From a virus, in the IMG/VR virus record IMGVR_UViG_3300037847_001567, positions 8,270 through 45,436 of that record: a stretch of 37,167 nt of DNA; one strand, written 5' to 3'. The notes beneath the pieces were generated by a model. It had not been told where the DNA came from. It did no database searches and saw nothing but the letters and a program-made list of their open reading frames with translations. A program made the translations under genes and the position numbers. Positions 30,093-37,167 of this stretch are shown one piece after another (position 1 is the first letter of the stretch; each line of letters begins with the position of its first letter).

Positions 30093-31849
30093 ATATAGTA
30101 TTTGATATTGAGGCTGACGGACTAAACCCGACCAAGATATATTGTATTGTTGCACAGGACGTAGATACAGGCGATGTATTTACGTTCGACAATACACAGC
30201 TTGAAGCAGGTTACTTGTTCCTAAAGTCTGCAACAAAACTTATAGGTCATAACATCATTGGCTATGACTTACCTGCCCTCAGAAAAGTAGAGGGTATAGA
30301 TTTATCTGACAAGAAGATTGTAGATACACTTGTCCTGTCTAGATTATTTAAACCTACTCGTGAGGGTGGTCATGGTCTGGAGTCGTGGGGTTATCGCTTA
30401 GGATACAACAAGGGTAGCTACGGTCAGTCAGACGGTGCGTGGGATGCGTACTGTGATGAGATGCTAGAGTATTGTAAGCGTGATGTTATACTCAATACTA
30501 AAGTATACAACGAACTACGCAAAGAGAGTCGTGGCTTTACTGGTCAGTCAGTTAGACTGGAACACGATGTAGCTAGAATCGTAGAGCAACAAAGAGCTAA
30601 CGGCTTTGAGTTTGACATGCGTAAAGCTATGCTTCTTGTAGCTTTGTTTGCTGAGAAGTTGAACGCAGTTGAGGCTGAAGTGCATGAGTCATTCAAGCCT
30701 CGTGTAAACGTACAGATTCTTAGTCCGCAATACACTAAGACTAACAGGCTAGCTAAGACTGCTAAAGACCAAGACGATAAAGGTGTCCGACTCACTGATG
30801 ATGAGTGGTTGGAGATGGAGCTAAACGGTAAACCAATCAGGCGTGAAACACATATACCTTTTAATTTAGGCTCACGCAAACAGATAGGTGAGTATCTAGT
30901 TGAGGCAGGTTGGAAGCCTAAGAACTATACACCAACAGGTCAGCCGATTGTTGACGAGGGAACATTGTCTAAAGTTAAAGACATACCCGAAGCACAAATG
31001 ATAGCTAAGTACCTGATGCTACAGAAACGATTAGCGCAAGTCAACAGTTGGATTAAGGCAGTAGAACCTGACGGCAGGATACGAGGGTACGTAAATCCTA
31101 ACGGTGCAGTAACAGGACGTATGACACACAGCCACCCTAACACGGCACAAGTACCTAGCACTAACTCACCCTACGGTGCAGAGTGTAGAGCTTGTTGGAC
31201 TGTTAAGTCTGGTAACAAACTGGTCGGCATTGATGCTTCTGGATTAGAGCTAAGAATGCTAGCACATTACATGAACGATGAGGACTATACAAATGAAATA
31301 CTCAACGGAGACATTCACACAACTAACCAAAAGCTTGCAGGACTTGAATCTAGAAATCAGGCAAAAACTTTTATCTATGCCCTCCTATACGGAGCAGGAG
31401 ATGCAAAGCTTGGGTCAGTGGCTAAGCGAGGCAAGGCAGTCGGTAAACAGTTGCGAAGACAGTTTCTTGATAGTCTACCATCATTTAAACAACTTATCCA
31501 ACGAGTTCAAAGAGAGAGCAAGAAAGGATTTTTAAAAGGTCTAGACGGACGTAAGCTCTTTGTACGAAGCGAACATGCTGCATTGAACACACTGCTTCAA
31601 GGTGCAGGTGCTATAGTTATGAAAGAAGCTTTGGTAATACTTGAGCATAATCTATGGCTCAAACGTATTGATGCTAAGATAGTAGCTAATGTACACGATG
31701 AGTGGCAGATTGAGTGTCGTCCATCGGTAGCAGAAAAGGTTGGAAAGTTAGGCGTAGAAGCTATAATACAGGCAGGTAAGAACTTAAACTTAAACTGTCC
31801 TCTTGATGGGGACTACAACATCGGAGATGGTTGGCATGAAACCCACTAA
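30089..31849 (+). CDS. polA: DNA polymerase, family A (T7-like) with 3'-5' exonuclease
   Basis: The 586-aa protein (T7 gp5: 704) has an exonuclease domain with FDIEADG (Asp6, Glu8), HNIIGYD (Asp60) and YCKRD (Tyr128, Asp132). The polymerase motifs are TGRMTHSHPNTAQVP (Arg343), motif A GIDASGLELR (Asp382), motif B QAKTFIYALLYG (Lys426, Tyr430, Tyr434) and motif C VHDEW (His536, Asp537). All catalytic residues are present. The residue matching E. coli 762 is Tyr430, as in T7. In T7 this position governs discrimination between deoxy and dideoxy nucleotides. The thioredoxin-binding insertion of T7 appears reduced, which fits the shorter length; processivity may rely on something else (inference). 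Confidence 0.96.
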   Translation: MNIVFDIEADGLNPTKIYCIVAQDVDTGDVFTFDNTQLEAGYLFLKSATKLIGHNIIGYDLPALRKVEGIDLSDKKIVDTLVLSRLFKPTREGGHGLESWGYRLGYNKGSYGQSDGAWDAYCDEMLEYCKRDVILNTKVYNELRKESRGFTGQSVRLEHDVARIVEQQRANGFEFDMRKAMLLVALFAEKLNAVEAEVHESFKPRVNVQILSPQYTKTNRLAKTAKDQDDKGVRLTDDEWLEMELNGKPIRRETHIPFNLGSRKQIGEYLVEAGWKPKNYTPTGQPIVDEGTLSKVKDIPEAQMIAKYLMLQKRLAQVNSWIKAVEPDGRIRGYVNPNGAVTGRMTHSHPNTAQVPSTNSPYGAECRACWTVKSGNKLVGIDASGLELRMLAHYMNDEDYTNEILNGDIHTTNQKLAGLESRNQAKTFIYALLYGAGDAKLGSVAKRGKAVGKQLRRQFLDSLPSFKQLIQRVQRESKKGFLKGLDGRKLFVRSEHAALNTLLQGAGAIVMKEALVILEHNLWLKRIDAKIVANVHDEWQIECRPSVAEKVGKLGVEAIIQAGKNLNLNCPLDGDYNIGDGWHETH

Positions 31850-32261
31850 AGAAGACAGAAAGAAGTTTGATATTGATTTGCAGTATGGAGTTGTGCGTGA
31901 AGATAAGATTGCGGACATGCTCACTAACAAGAAGATAGAAGTAAAGTCCGAGCGAGACTTGTGGCAGAAGACAGGTAACATCTGCATTGAGTACAAGTCT
32001 TACGGTAAGCCATCAGGTATTGATGCAACCGAGTCGGACTACTGGTTTCATAATCTATGTATTGGTGATGATGAATACTGTACCCTAGTGTTTAACACCA
32101 ACACACTCAAAAAGATTGTGAAGAAACTAGACAGCTTTAAAACTGTATCGGGTGGCGATAACCGTGCAAGTCAGATGTACTTACTGAACCTGCAGAAGTT
32201 GTTTTCATCGGACGTAATCAAAGCATTCAAGGAGTTAGAAGATGAGCACGAAGCCGCTTGA
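31836..32261 (+). CDS. Putative PD-(D/E)XK nuclease-like protein (141 aa)
   Basis: I start at the ATG at 31836, 10 bases after GGAG, rather than ATGs at 31803-31827 deep in the polymerase gene. Residues 34-37 read IEVK, followed by GNICIEYKSYGKPSGIDATESDYW. An E-x-K pair followed by an aromatic, Ser/Thr-containing strand resembles small restriction-endonuclease-fold proteins of phages. A matching upstream acidic residue could be Glu22 or Asp27. It is also possible that this fold is used without catalysis. It overlaps the polymerase by 14 bases and the next gene by 20. Confidence 0.6.
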   Translation: MKPTKEDRKKFDIDLQYGVVREDKIADMLTNKKIEVKSERDLWQKTGNICIEYKSYGKPSGIDATESDYWFHNLCIGDDEYCTLVFNTNTLKKIVKKLDSFKTVSGGDNRASQMYLLNLQKLFSSDVIKAFKELEDEHEAA

Positions 32262-33105
32262 TAGTGTAGTACCTGACATCTATAAGATGTTGGAGGGCGT
32301 GTCTCAAGGTGAACCTCTTCCAATAACAGAGGAGGAGCTTGATAAAACTATGGCATCTATGAAAGAAGCTATTATGCATTGGGCTACACCACGCAAACGT
32401 GACACAGACTTTACATTGCGTATGTCTAACGTAGGTAGACCTCAACGCCAGATGTGGTACGAGCAACACGATAAAGATATAAACAGCGAAGTCGATGGTC
32501 CTACTCAGATTAAGTTTTTGTATGGGCATATCTTAGAAGAGCTTGTACTTATGCTTGTTCGTATGTCAGGACATGAAGTGACTGACGAGCAGAAAGAAGT
32601 AGAAGTAAACGGCATCGTAGGTCACATGGACTGTAAAATTAACGGTCAGGTAGTGGATGTTAAGTCTGCATCTAGGTTTGCGTTCCAGAAGTTTAAGAAC
32701 GGTACGTTAAACTCAGATGACCCTTTCGGCTATCTCGGACAGCTTGCAGGTTACGAGAAAGCAGAGGGCACAGAAGACGGTGGGTTCTTGGTTATCAACA
32801 AGGAAAGCGGTGAGCTGTGCATGTTTAAACCTGATGACTTAGATAAACCTAATATAGAAACTACAATAAATACACTACGTGATAATTTAAAGCTTGACAA
32901 ACCTCCAGAACTATGTTATACTCCAGTACCTGACGGCAAGAAAGGTAACATGAAGCTACCTAAAGGCTGTACATGGTGTAAGTATAAACACGAATGCCAC
33001 AAAGATTCGAATGACGGTAAAGGCTTGAGGACATTTAAATACTCTACGGGCTACACATACTTCACGGATGTTGTGGTAGAACCCAAAGTAGAAGAGGTGT
33101 TATGA
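32242..33105 (+). CDS. RecB/Cas4-like exonuclease with possible Fe-S cluster (287 aa)
   Basis: Nuclease core of PD-(D/E)XK type: GHILEE (His96, Glu99), GHMDCKINGQVVDVKSAS (Asp130, Asp139, Lys141) and QLAGY (Gln167, Tyr171), the usual RecB-family motif set. The C-terminal region has Cys225, Cys243, Cys246 and Cys252; the spacing C-x2-C-x5-C after an earlier Cys resembles the cluster-binding pattern of AddB/Cas4-type nucleases. It likely degrades DNA from ends for recombination or host genome recycling, like T7 gp6 in role but not in family. The start is coupled to the upstream gene (GGAG at 7 bases). A sigma70-like promoter sits inside its 3' third. Confidence 0.8.
   Translation: MSTKPLDSVVPDIYKMLEGVSQGEPLPITEEELDKTMASMKEAIMHWATPRKRDTDFTLRMSNVGRPQRQMWYEQHDKDINSEVDGPTQIKFLYGHILEELVLMLVRMSGHEVTDEQKEVEVNGIVGHMDCKINGQVVDVKSASRFAFQKFKNGTLNSDDPFGYLGQLAGYEKAEGTEDGGFLVINKESGELCMFKPDDLDKPNIETTINTLRDNLKLDKPPELCYTPVPDGKKGNMKLPKGCTWCKYKHECHKDSNDGKGLRTFKYSTGYTYFTDVVVEPKVEEVL
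32894..32922 (+). promoter_or_regulatory. Possible intragenic promoter in the exonuclease gene
   Basis: -35 TTGACA (32894-32899), 17-base spacer, -10 TATACT (32917-32922): the same quality as the minus-operon promoter. It would feed the genes from 33102 on, including endonuclease I and RNR. It lies in coding sequence, so chance must be considered. Confidence 0.5.
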
Positions 33106-33395
33106 ATAGAAGACTAAGTAAGCGTATACGGAAACACGCTGAAACTATACAACTTGCGTGGGTCAAGTCGCTGTTGTCGGATGATGAAGCTAACAAAGTA
33201 GATAGAACTAATCTAGCTAAGATGCTTCCGACACAGACTCACGTTTGGGGTATGGGAAGAAAGTACAACAGTGTATTTGGAATGCGTCACGTAATTAAAA
33301 AACTAAAACAACTAATGCGTATTTTCCCTGATAAACAAGTCGAAGACTTTACATTGGCTGATGTCAACTGGAAGATACAACAACGTAGGACATAG
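33102..33395 (+). CDS. Basic protein of unknown function (97 aa)
   Basis: ATG follows GAGG and overlaps the exonuclease stop by 4 bases. Lys/Arg-rich and helical, with a conserved-looking C-terminal half (WGMGRKYNSVFGMRHVIKKL, then MRIFPDKQVEDFTLADVNW). No motif of known function. Sitting between two nucleases and being basic, it may bind DNA (inference). Confidence 0.7.
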   Translation: MNRRLSKRIRKHAETIQLAWVKSLLSDDEANKVDRTNLAKMLPTQTHVWGMGRKYNSVFGMRHVIKKLKQLMRIFPDKQVEDFTLADVNWKIQQRRT

Positions 33396-33400
33396 CACGG

Positions 33401-33868
33401 ATGGCTAAAATAAGGAAAGGCTACAGGAAAGCAAGAGTTAAACGCCCAGTTGAAAAGGATTTGGTTAAGGGCTACGACTCTAATTGGGAGTACGAACTTC
33501 ACTCAGGAATTTTAGACGGGTGGGAGCATCACGTTGATAAGGTAGGCTATACTGTGGAGCATAAGTACGAACCCGATTTTGTAAGAGTTATCAACGGTAA
33601 AAAGATATTACTAGAAGCCAAAGGACGGTTCTGGGATAGTGCTGAGTACAGTAAGTACGTATGGATAGCCAAAGCACTGCCAGATGACATCGAACTGGTT
33701 TTCCTGTTTGCTAATCCTAATGCCCCGATGCCACAGGCTAAGGTCAGAAAGGACGGAACTAAACGCTCCCACGCTGAGTGGGCTGAAGCAAATAGTTTTA
33801 GATGGTTTAGCGAAGATAGCATACCTGATGATTGGATTAACACAAAAAAAAGAGAGACATTTGAATGA
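33401..33868 (+). CDS. Endonuclease I, Holliday-junction resolvase (T7 gp3-like)
   Basis: The 155-aa product (T7 gp3: 149) carries the full active-site set: Glu30 in SNWEYEL, Asp59 in YEPDF, Glu72 and Lys74 in LLEAKGRF, matching T7 Glu20, Asp55, Glu65 and Lys67. Downstream, the order KYVWIAKALPDDIELVFLFANP and later WFSEDSIPDDWI follows the T7 layout (IRIVFSSS...LIPAEWI). It cuts branched DNA during replication and packaging and contributes to breakdown of host DNA. The basic N-terminus (KIRKGYRKARVKRP) would aid DNA binding. It overlaps the next gene by 4 bases. Confidence 0.92.
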   Translation: MAKIRKGYRKARVKRPVEKDLVKGYDSNWEYELHSGILDGWEHHVDKVGYTVEHKYEPDFVRVINGKKILLEAKGRFWDSAEYSKYVWIAKALPDDIELVFLFANPNAPMPQAKVRKDGTKRSHAEWAEANSFRWFSEDSIPDDWINTKKRETFE

Positions 33869-34206
33869 AAAAAGAACCTACATTTGAAGAGTACATGCGT
33901 GACTTAAACTCACATTGGGTTTATGATAGCACCAGAGGTACAGACCCAGAGGTTACTGCTGATGCAGAAGACTTTGCTGATTGTTGGGGCAATGACCCTG
34001 TAAATAATCCTGCACATTACAATACAGGAAAGGTTGAGTGTATTGAAGCTATTGAAGAGTCTATGAGTCTTGACCAGTTTCAAGGTTATCTAAAAGGCAA
34101 CTGCCAAAAATATATTTGGCGTATGTCTTACAAAGGTAAAGCCTTAGAAGACTTAAAAAAAGCACGATGGTATTTAGATAAACTAATTAAATCGTATGAA
34201 GTATAG
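33865..34206 (+). CDS. DUF3310 protein (T7 gp1.7-type domain, 113 aa)
   Basis: Contains DPVNNPAHYNTGKVECIEAIEESM (about 44-67), then LKGNCQKYIWRMSYKGKALEDLKKARWYLDKLI, the DUF3310 signature (NxPxHY...G...ECI...GN..KY.WR......DL.KA.WYL). In T7 this domain occurs in gp1.7, reported as a nucleotide kinase. The extra acidic N-terminus of ~40 residues is not part of it. Close to RNR and nucleases, so a nucleotide-metabolism role is plausible. Confidence 0.88.
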   Translation: MKKEPTFEEYMRDLNSHWVYDSTRGTDPEVTADAEDFADCWGNDPVNNPAHYNTGKVECIEAIEESMSLDQFQGYLKGNCQKYIWRMSYKGKALEDLKKARWYLDKLIKSYEV

Positions 34207-34369
34207 AAAGTGGTGGCGAATATGGGCAAAGTCTCTTGGAGAAAAAGTAGGGGAGACAAACAGCCAAGCAGATACTGTTGCGTTTATACGAACATTTTGG
34301 TGGATTGTCCACATCGCTACATGTTTTATGATTATATTAAATAACTCTAAAAACTTAGGTTGGTGGTAA
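34196..34369 (+). CDS. Small membrane protein (57 aa)
   Basis: Its ATG lies 8 bases before the end of the DUF3310 stop codon, and its TAA shares a base with the next ATG (TAATG). The product has an aromatic/basic start (MKYRKWWRIWAKSLGEK), then one hydrophobic span at about 28-49 and a WW end. I recall near-identical small proteins in marine phages, of unknown function. Confidence 0.75.
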   Translation: MKYRKWWRIWAKSLGEKVGETNSQADTVAFIRTFWWIVHIATCFMIILNNSKNLGWW

Positions 34370-34527
34370 TGGATAGAAAAGAAGAGCGTAGGAATCAGTT
34401 TGCTCGAAAGAAAAAGTTTAAGAAGTACACGAGGTCTAGCAAAGCTAAGACTGCCAGAAAAAAACAAACGAGGAAAGAATATGACGTACCATTTTTTGAA
34501 GAGACTTTGGACGATAGAGTTTCGTAA
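34369..34527 (+). CDS. Very basic small protein (52 aa)
   Basis: Coupled by TAATG to the previous gene. Two thirds of the product is Lys/Arg-rich (RKKKFKKYTRSSKAKTARKK) with an acidic end (EETLDDRVS). Its last 47 bases overlap the next gene in another frame. The composition suggests nucleic-acid binding or disorder; no family recognised. Confidence 0.6.
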   Translation: MDRKEERRNQFARKKKFKKYTRSSKAKTARKKQTRKEYDVPFFEETLDDRVS

Positions 34528-34684
34528 TGGGGTAGGTTTTGATATTGAGTTCGCTGATAGCCGTCCCGTGTGGACAATCAAAAACGGAGAACACGATGTA
34601 ATGCCCTTTCAAGGGACAGTAATCCTACTTCCCTTTTTAACTATAACTATTGGAAATGTGTGGGAGGAAATAGATAATGAGTAA
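34481..34684 (+). CDS. Small protein of unknown function (67 aa)
   Basis: I start at the ATG at 34481, about 5 bases after AGGAAAG, instead of the longer frame from 34400, which lies wholly inside the basic protein gene. It reads RLWTIEFRNGVGFDIEFADS, then VWTIKNGEHDVMPFQGTVILLPFLTITIG, a small all-beta fold with a hydrophobic end. No function known. Confidence 0.7.
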   Translation: MTYHFLKRLWTIEFRNGVGFDIEFADSRPVWTIKNGEHDVMPFQGTVILLPFLTITIGNVWEEIDNE

Positions 34685-34859
34685 AGATTGGAGAGTAAAA
34701 CTTACAGAAAAACAAAAGCTATTTGTAAAGGCGGTAGTTTTATTTGCAGTATCGCCAGTGTATGTACCTGCAGTTATACTGTGGGATAACCGACAAGAGT
34801 TCTTAAACTTTTACAAAGAAGTGTGGACAGCGATAACTTTTGGAGACTTAGATGGATAA
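34677..34859 (+). CDS. Small membrane protein (60 aa)
   Basis: GGGAGG lies 9 bases before the ATG. A single hydrophobic span at about 16-36 (FVKAVVLFAVSPVYVPAVIL) is flanked by basic residues in front and charged/aromatic residues after. Overlaps its neighbours on both sides by 8 bases. Function unknown. Confidence 0.65.
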   Translation: MSKDWRVKLTEKQKLFVKAVVLFAVSPVYVPAVILWDNRQEFLNFYKEVWTAITFGDLDG

Positions 34860-36735
34860 ATATCAACAGTTTATACACAAGTCACGGTACGCTCGTTGGC
34901 TCTCTGATGAGGGCAGACGAGAGACTTGGGAGGAAACTGTACAAAGATATGTAGACTTTTGGGTTAATCGAAAACAAATAGATAAGAAAACAGCTGAAAA
35001 ATTGTACGAAGGAATACATAGTTTAAAAGTTATGCCTTCTATGCGATGCTTGATGACAGCAGGTCCTGCATTAGATAAAGATAATGTAGCAGGGTTTAAC
35101 TGTAGTTACTTAGCTATTGATTCTCCTAGAGCATTTGATGAGTTAATGTACGTACTTATGTGTGGCACTGGCGTAGGATTTAGTGTCGAGCGTAACTTTA
35201 TTGGCAAGCTTCCTGTAATTGCAGAAACATTCCACCCTACAGATACTACCATCGTAGTAGCCGACAGCAAGATTGGTTGGGCTAGTGCATTCCGTGAGCT
35301 GATTAGTTTGTTGTACGCAGGTAAAATACCTAAGTGGGATATGCACAAAGTACGTCCTGCAGGTGCTAGACTCAAGACCTTTGGTGGTCGTGCGTCAGGC
35401 TCACAACCTCTTGAAGACTTATTTAGATTCTGTGTAGAAGTATTCCAGAAAGCAGGTGGACGTAAACTTACAAGCATTGAGTGTCACGATATTGTGTGTA
35501 AGGTTGCAGACATCGTAGTTGTTGGTGGCGTTAGACGTTCAGCACTTATAAGTCTATCAAACTTATCTGACAATCGCATGGCTAAAGCTAAGACAGGTGC
35601 GTGGTGGGAAGCAGATGGTCACAGACGTTTAGCTAACAACAGTGTAGCATACACCGAGAAGCCTGACTTCGAAGCATTTATCAATGAGATGAAGACGCTG
35701 TACGAAAGCAGAGCAGGTGAGCGTGGTTTGTTTAGTCGTGTAGCTGCACAGAATATTGCAGCTCGTAATGGACGTAGAGATTCTGAGCAGGACTTTGGTA
35801 CTAATCCATGCTCTGAGATTATACTACGGTCTAATCAGTTCTGTAACTTATCTGAGGTTGTAGTTCGTGAAGACGATACAGAAGAAACTCTAAAAGAAAA
35901 GGTAGAACTAGCGGCTATTATCGGTACGTTACAAGCTACGCTTACAGACTTTAGATACTTACGTAACGTGTGGCACAAAAACACAGCTGAAGAAGCTCTA
36001 CTTGGTTTAAGTATGACAGGCATCATGGATAATAAACTATTGTCTGGTCAGGAAGACCAAGAGAAACTAGAAAAAACTTTGGAGAACTTGAGAGATGTGG
36101 CTATCAAAACTAATGAGAAGTGGGCTAAGAAGCTTGGTATTGAACAGTCTGCGGCTATTACTTGCGTTAAGCCTAGTGGTACTGTGTCTCAACTTGTTGA
36201 TTCTGCTTCTGGTATTCACCCCCGTTTTTCTAAACACTATATTCGCAGAGTACGTTCAGACAAGAAAGACCCACTTGCAGTCTTTATGGAAGCAGCAGGA
36301 TTTCCAGTAGAGCAAGACGTTATGTCCGAGTCTTCTGTGGTGTATAGCTTTCCTGTTAAAGCGCCTGAGTCTAGTGTTACAGTAAAAGACGTAGGAGCTA
36401 TGGAGCAGTTAAAATTGTGGAAGACGTATCAAAACTTCTGGTGTGAGCATAAGCCCAGTATTACTGTGTATTATACGGATGATGAATATCTGCAAGTAGC
36501 ACAGTGGATATGGGAAAACTTTGATATTTGCTCTGGCATTAGTTTGTTGCCGGTTAGTGACCATGTTTATCAGCAAGCTCCTTATGAGGACATAACCGCT
36601 GAGAAGTATGATGAAGTCTTAGCGGCTATGCCAAGTAATGTGAACTGGAATGACTTGGTTTACTTTGAACAAGAAGATAATACTACAGGCTCTCAAGAAC
36701 TAGCTTGTGTAGGGGGAGCATGTGAAATTACCTAA
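34852..36735 (+). CDS. nrdJ: Ribonucleotide reductase, class II (B12-dependent, monomeric type)
   Basis: The 627-aa protein has the fold and cysteines of the adenosylcobalamin enzyme: Cys84 (AGFNCSYL) and Cys331 (SNQFCNLSE) as the redox pair, NPCSEI (Asn318, Cys320, Glu322) as the radical Cys motif, and a C-terminal pair Cys619 and Cys624 (ELACVGGACEIT) for re-reduction. HDIVCKVADIVVVGGVRRSALISLSN and GTVSQLVDSASGIHPRFS are also family hallmarks. No Tyr-radical subunit gene is present, as expected for class II. It makes deoxynucleotides from host ribonucleotides without oxygen, but depends on host or environmental B12. It overlaps neighbours by 8 and 14 bases. Confidence 0.95.
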   Translation: MDKYQQFIHKSRYARWLSDEGRRETWEETVQRYVDFWVNRKQIDKKTAEKLYEGIHSLKVMPSMRCLMTAGPALDKDNVAGFNCSYLAIDSPRAFDELMYVLMCGTGVGFSVERNFIGKLPVIAETFHPTDTTIVVADSKIGWASAFRELISLLYAGKIPKWDMHKVRPAGARLKTFGGRASGSQPLEDLFRFCVEVFQKAGGRKLTSIECHDIVCKVADIVVVGGVRRSALISLSNLSDNRMAKAKTGAWWEADGHRRLANNSVAYTEKPDFEAFINEMKTLYESRAGERGLFSRVAAQNIAARNGRRDSEQDFGTNPCSEIILRSNQFCNLSEVVVREDDTEETLKEKVELAAIIGTLQATLTDFRYLRNVWHKNTAEEALLGLSMTGIMDNKLLSGQEDQEKLEKTLENLRDVAIKTNEKWAKKLGIEQSAAITCVKPSGTVSQLVDSASGIHPRFSKHYIRRVRSDKKDPLAVFMEAAGFPVEQDVMSESSVVYSFPVKAPESSVTVKDVGAMEQLKLWKTYQNFWCEHKPSITVYYTDDEYLQVAQWIWENFDICSGISLLPVSDHVYQQAPYEDITAEKYDEVLAAMPSNVNWNDLVYFEQEDNTTGSQELACVGGACEIT

Positions 36736-36958
36736 AGAACAAGAAGCAAATCTTTTGTCCTTTAGGATTATAGTTAATCATTCGGGGGCTATCCTAACTG
36801 AAATGGGTGGTCTTCCCGAAGATAAACTTCACACTGTATTCAAGGGAGATGACTTAATACTTATTCGCAAGATTATAAGGGATGCGAAACCTAAGCTTGA
36901 GAAGATGCATAAGTTCTTAGAAGAAGAACTCAACGTCTTCAAAGAACCTACCACTTAA
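36722..36958 (+). CDS. Small protein of unknown function (78 aa), GTG start
   Basis: Begins at GTG inside the RNR end (14-base overlap). AGGGGGAG lies just before the start and the nearby ATG at 36720 is followed at once by a stop, so GTG is the only sensible start. Helical and charged (RKIIRDAKPKLEKMHKFLEEEL). Ends in an 11-base overlap with an opposing gene. No function recognised. Confidence 0.65.
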   Translation: MKLPKEQEANLLSFRIIVNHSGAILTEMGGLPEDKLHTVFKGDDLILIRKIIRDAKPKLEKMHKFLEEELNVFKEPTT

Positions 36959-37167
36959 CTTTATCAGCCCAGTATGCGGCAGACATCTTACCCTTAGCGA
37001 TGTTCTTGCCGTGTCTGGCTTTAAAGCTTTTACGTTTAGCTTTCATTCTAGCTGACTCACCTGCTTTAGGTTTGCCTGCTGTCTTAGCTCCCTTCTGTCC
37101 GAAGCGGATTGTTTTAATCTTATCGCCTTCCTTTGCTACAACTATGTGAGACTTCTTAGGGTGGTTA
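36948..37167 (-). CDS. Conserved small basic phage protein, DUF6321-like (5' end outside window)
   Basis: The frame is open from the right edge to TAG at 36948-36950 (73 codons). The product contains GDKIKTIRFGQKGAKTAGKP, then ESARMKAKRKSFKARHGKNI, AKGKMSAAYWADKVKW at the end. This 'KTIRFGQ...KA-RKSFKARHxKNIAKGKMSAAYWA-KVKW' pattern is one I recall as widely conserved in phages (DUF6321, name from memory). Highly basic, hence probably DNA- or RNA-binding. It converges with the RNR operon and belongs to a second minus-strand unit outside the window. Confidence 0.85.
   Translation of the reverse strand, partial: NHPKKSHIVVAKEGDKIKTIRFGQKGAKTAGKPKAGESARMKAKRKSFKARHGKNIAKGKMSAAYWADKVKW

Noticed and set aside
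1-37167. Window as a complete circular genome
   Set aside because: Joining the ends puts an in-frame stop before any ATG for the right-end gene and closes the left-end gene after 8 more codons, so the ends are probably not neighbours.
1-37167. tRNA genes, insertion sequences, integrase or attachment sites
   Set aside because: I saw no cloverleaf-like segment in the gaps, no transposase-like product and no recombinase catalytic domain. The only recombinase-like protein (22312-22542) lacks a catalytic domain.

Overview
The window is part of an AT-rich, short-tailed (podovirus-type) virulent phage genome, most likely marine. This rests on the gene set: a T7-like primase-helicase, a T7-like family A DNA polymerase, endonuclease I, a class II (B12-dependent) ribonucleotide reductase, a short-tail head-tail module (portal, coat, adaptor, nozzle-type protein) and an S74-type tail fibre. 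Many small proteins are of kinds I associate with marine podophages. No integrase, excisionase or cI-type repressor is visible, and no phage RNA polymerase. Four sigma70-consensus intergenic promoters suggest transcription by host RNA polymerase. The host cannot be named from the sequence. Both ends cut through genes, so the window is a fragment.

Layout. Two divergent arms leave a control region at about 22.98-23.76 kb. The minus arm (22.98 kb down to 1) is the packaging and virion operon. In transcription order it holds a 20-aa leader peptide, TerS, a 76-aa spacer protein, TerL, portal, a 76-aa gene overprinting the portal tail, a 405-aa virion-associated protein, scaffold, coat (followed by a stem-loop), head-tail adaptor, nozzle-type tail protein, S74 tail fibre, holin, a giant 3371-aa repeat protein, and the start of a basic amphipathic protein. 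I found one good promoter for the whole arm (23064-23092).

The plus arm (23.14-36.96 kb) starts with an unusually hairpin-rich leader. It continues through about a dozen small genes (23.76-27.70 kb), a DUF932-like protein, a second promoter and the replication block: SSB, small helical protein, primase-helicase, DNA polymerase, three PD-(D/E)XK nucleases, DUF3310 protein, four very small genes, and class II RNR. Most genes overlap by 1-20 bases. A conserved small basic protein begins a new minus-strand unit at the right edge and converges on the plus arm.

How they work together: early transcription from 23140-23168 and 24155-24184 would make the small proteins. Transcription from 27704-27732 would make the replisome and the nucleotide-supply and DNA-recycling enzymes, and the minus promoter drives virion assembly and packaging. 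The most unusual signal is the run of short perfect stem-loops at 23.35-24.14 kb. The strongest single case is a pair of long bulged hairpins sitting exactly 16 bases upstream of the start codons at 23758 and 24818.
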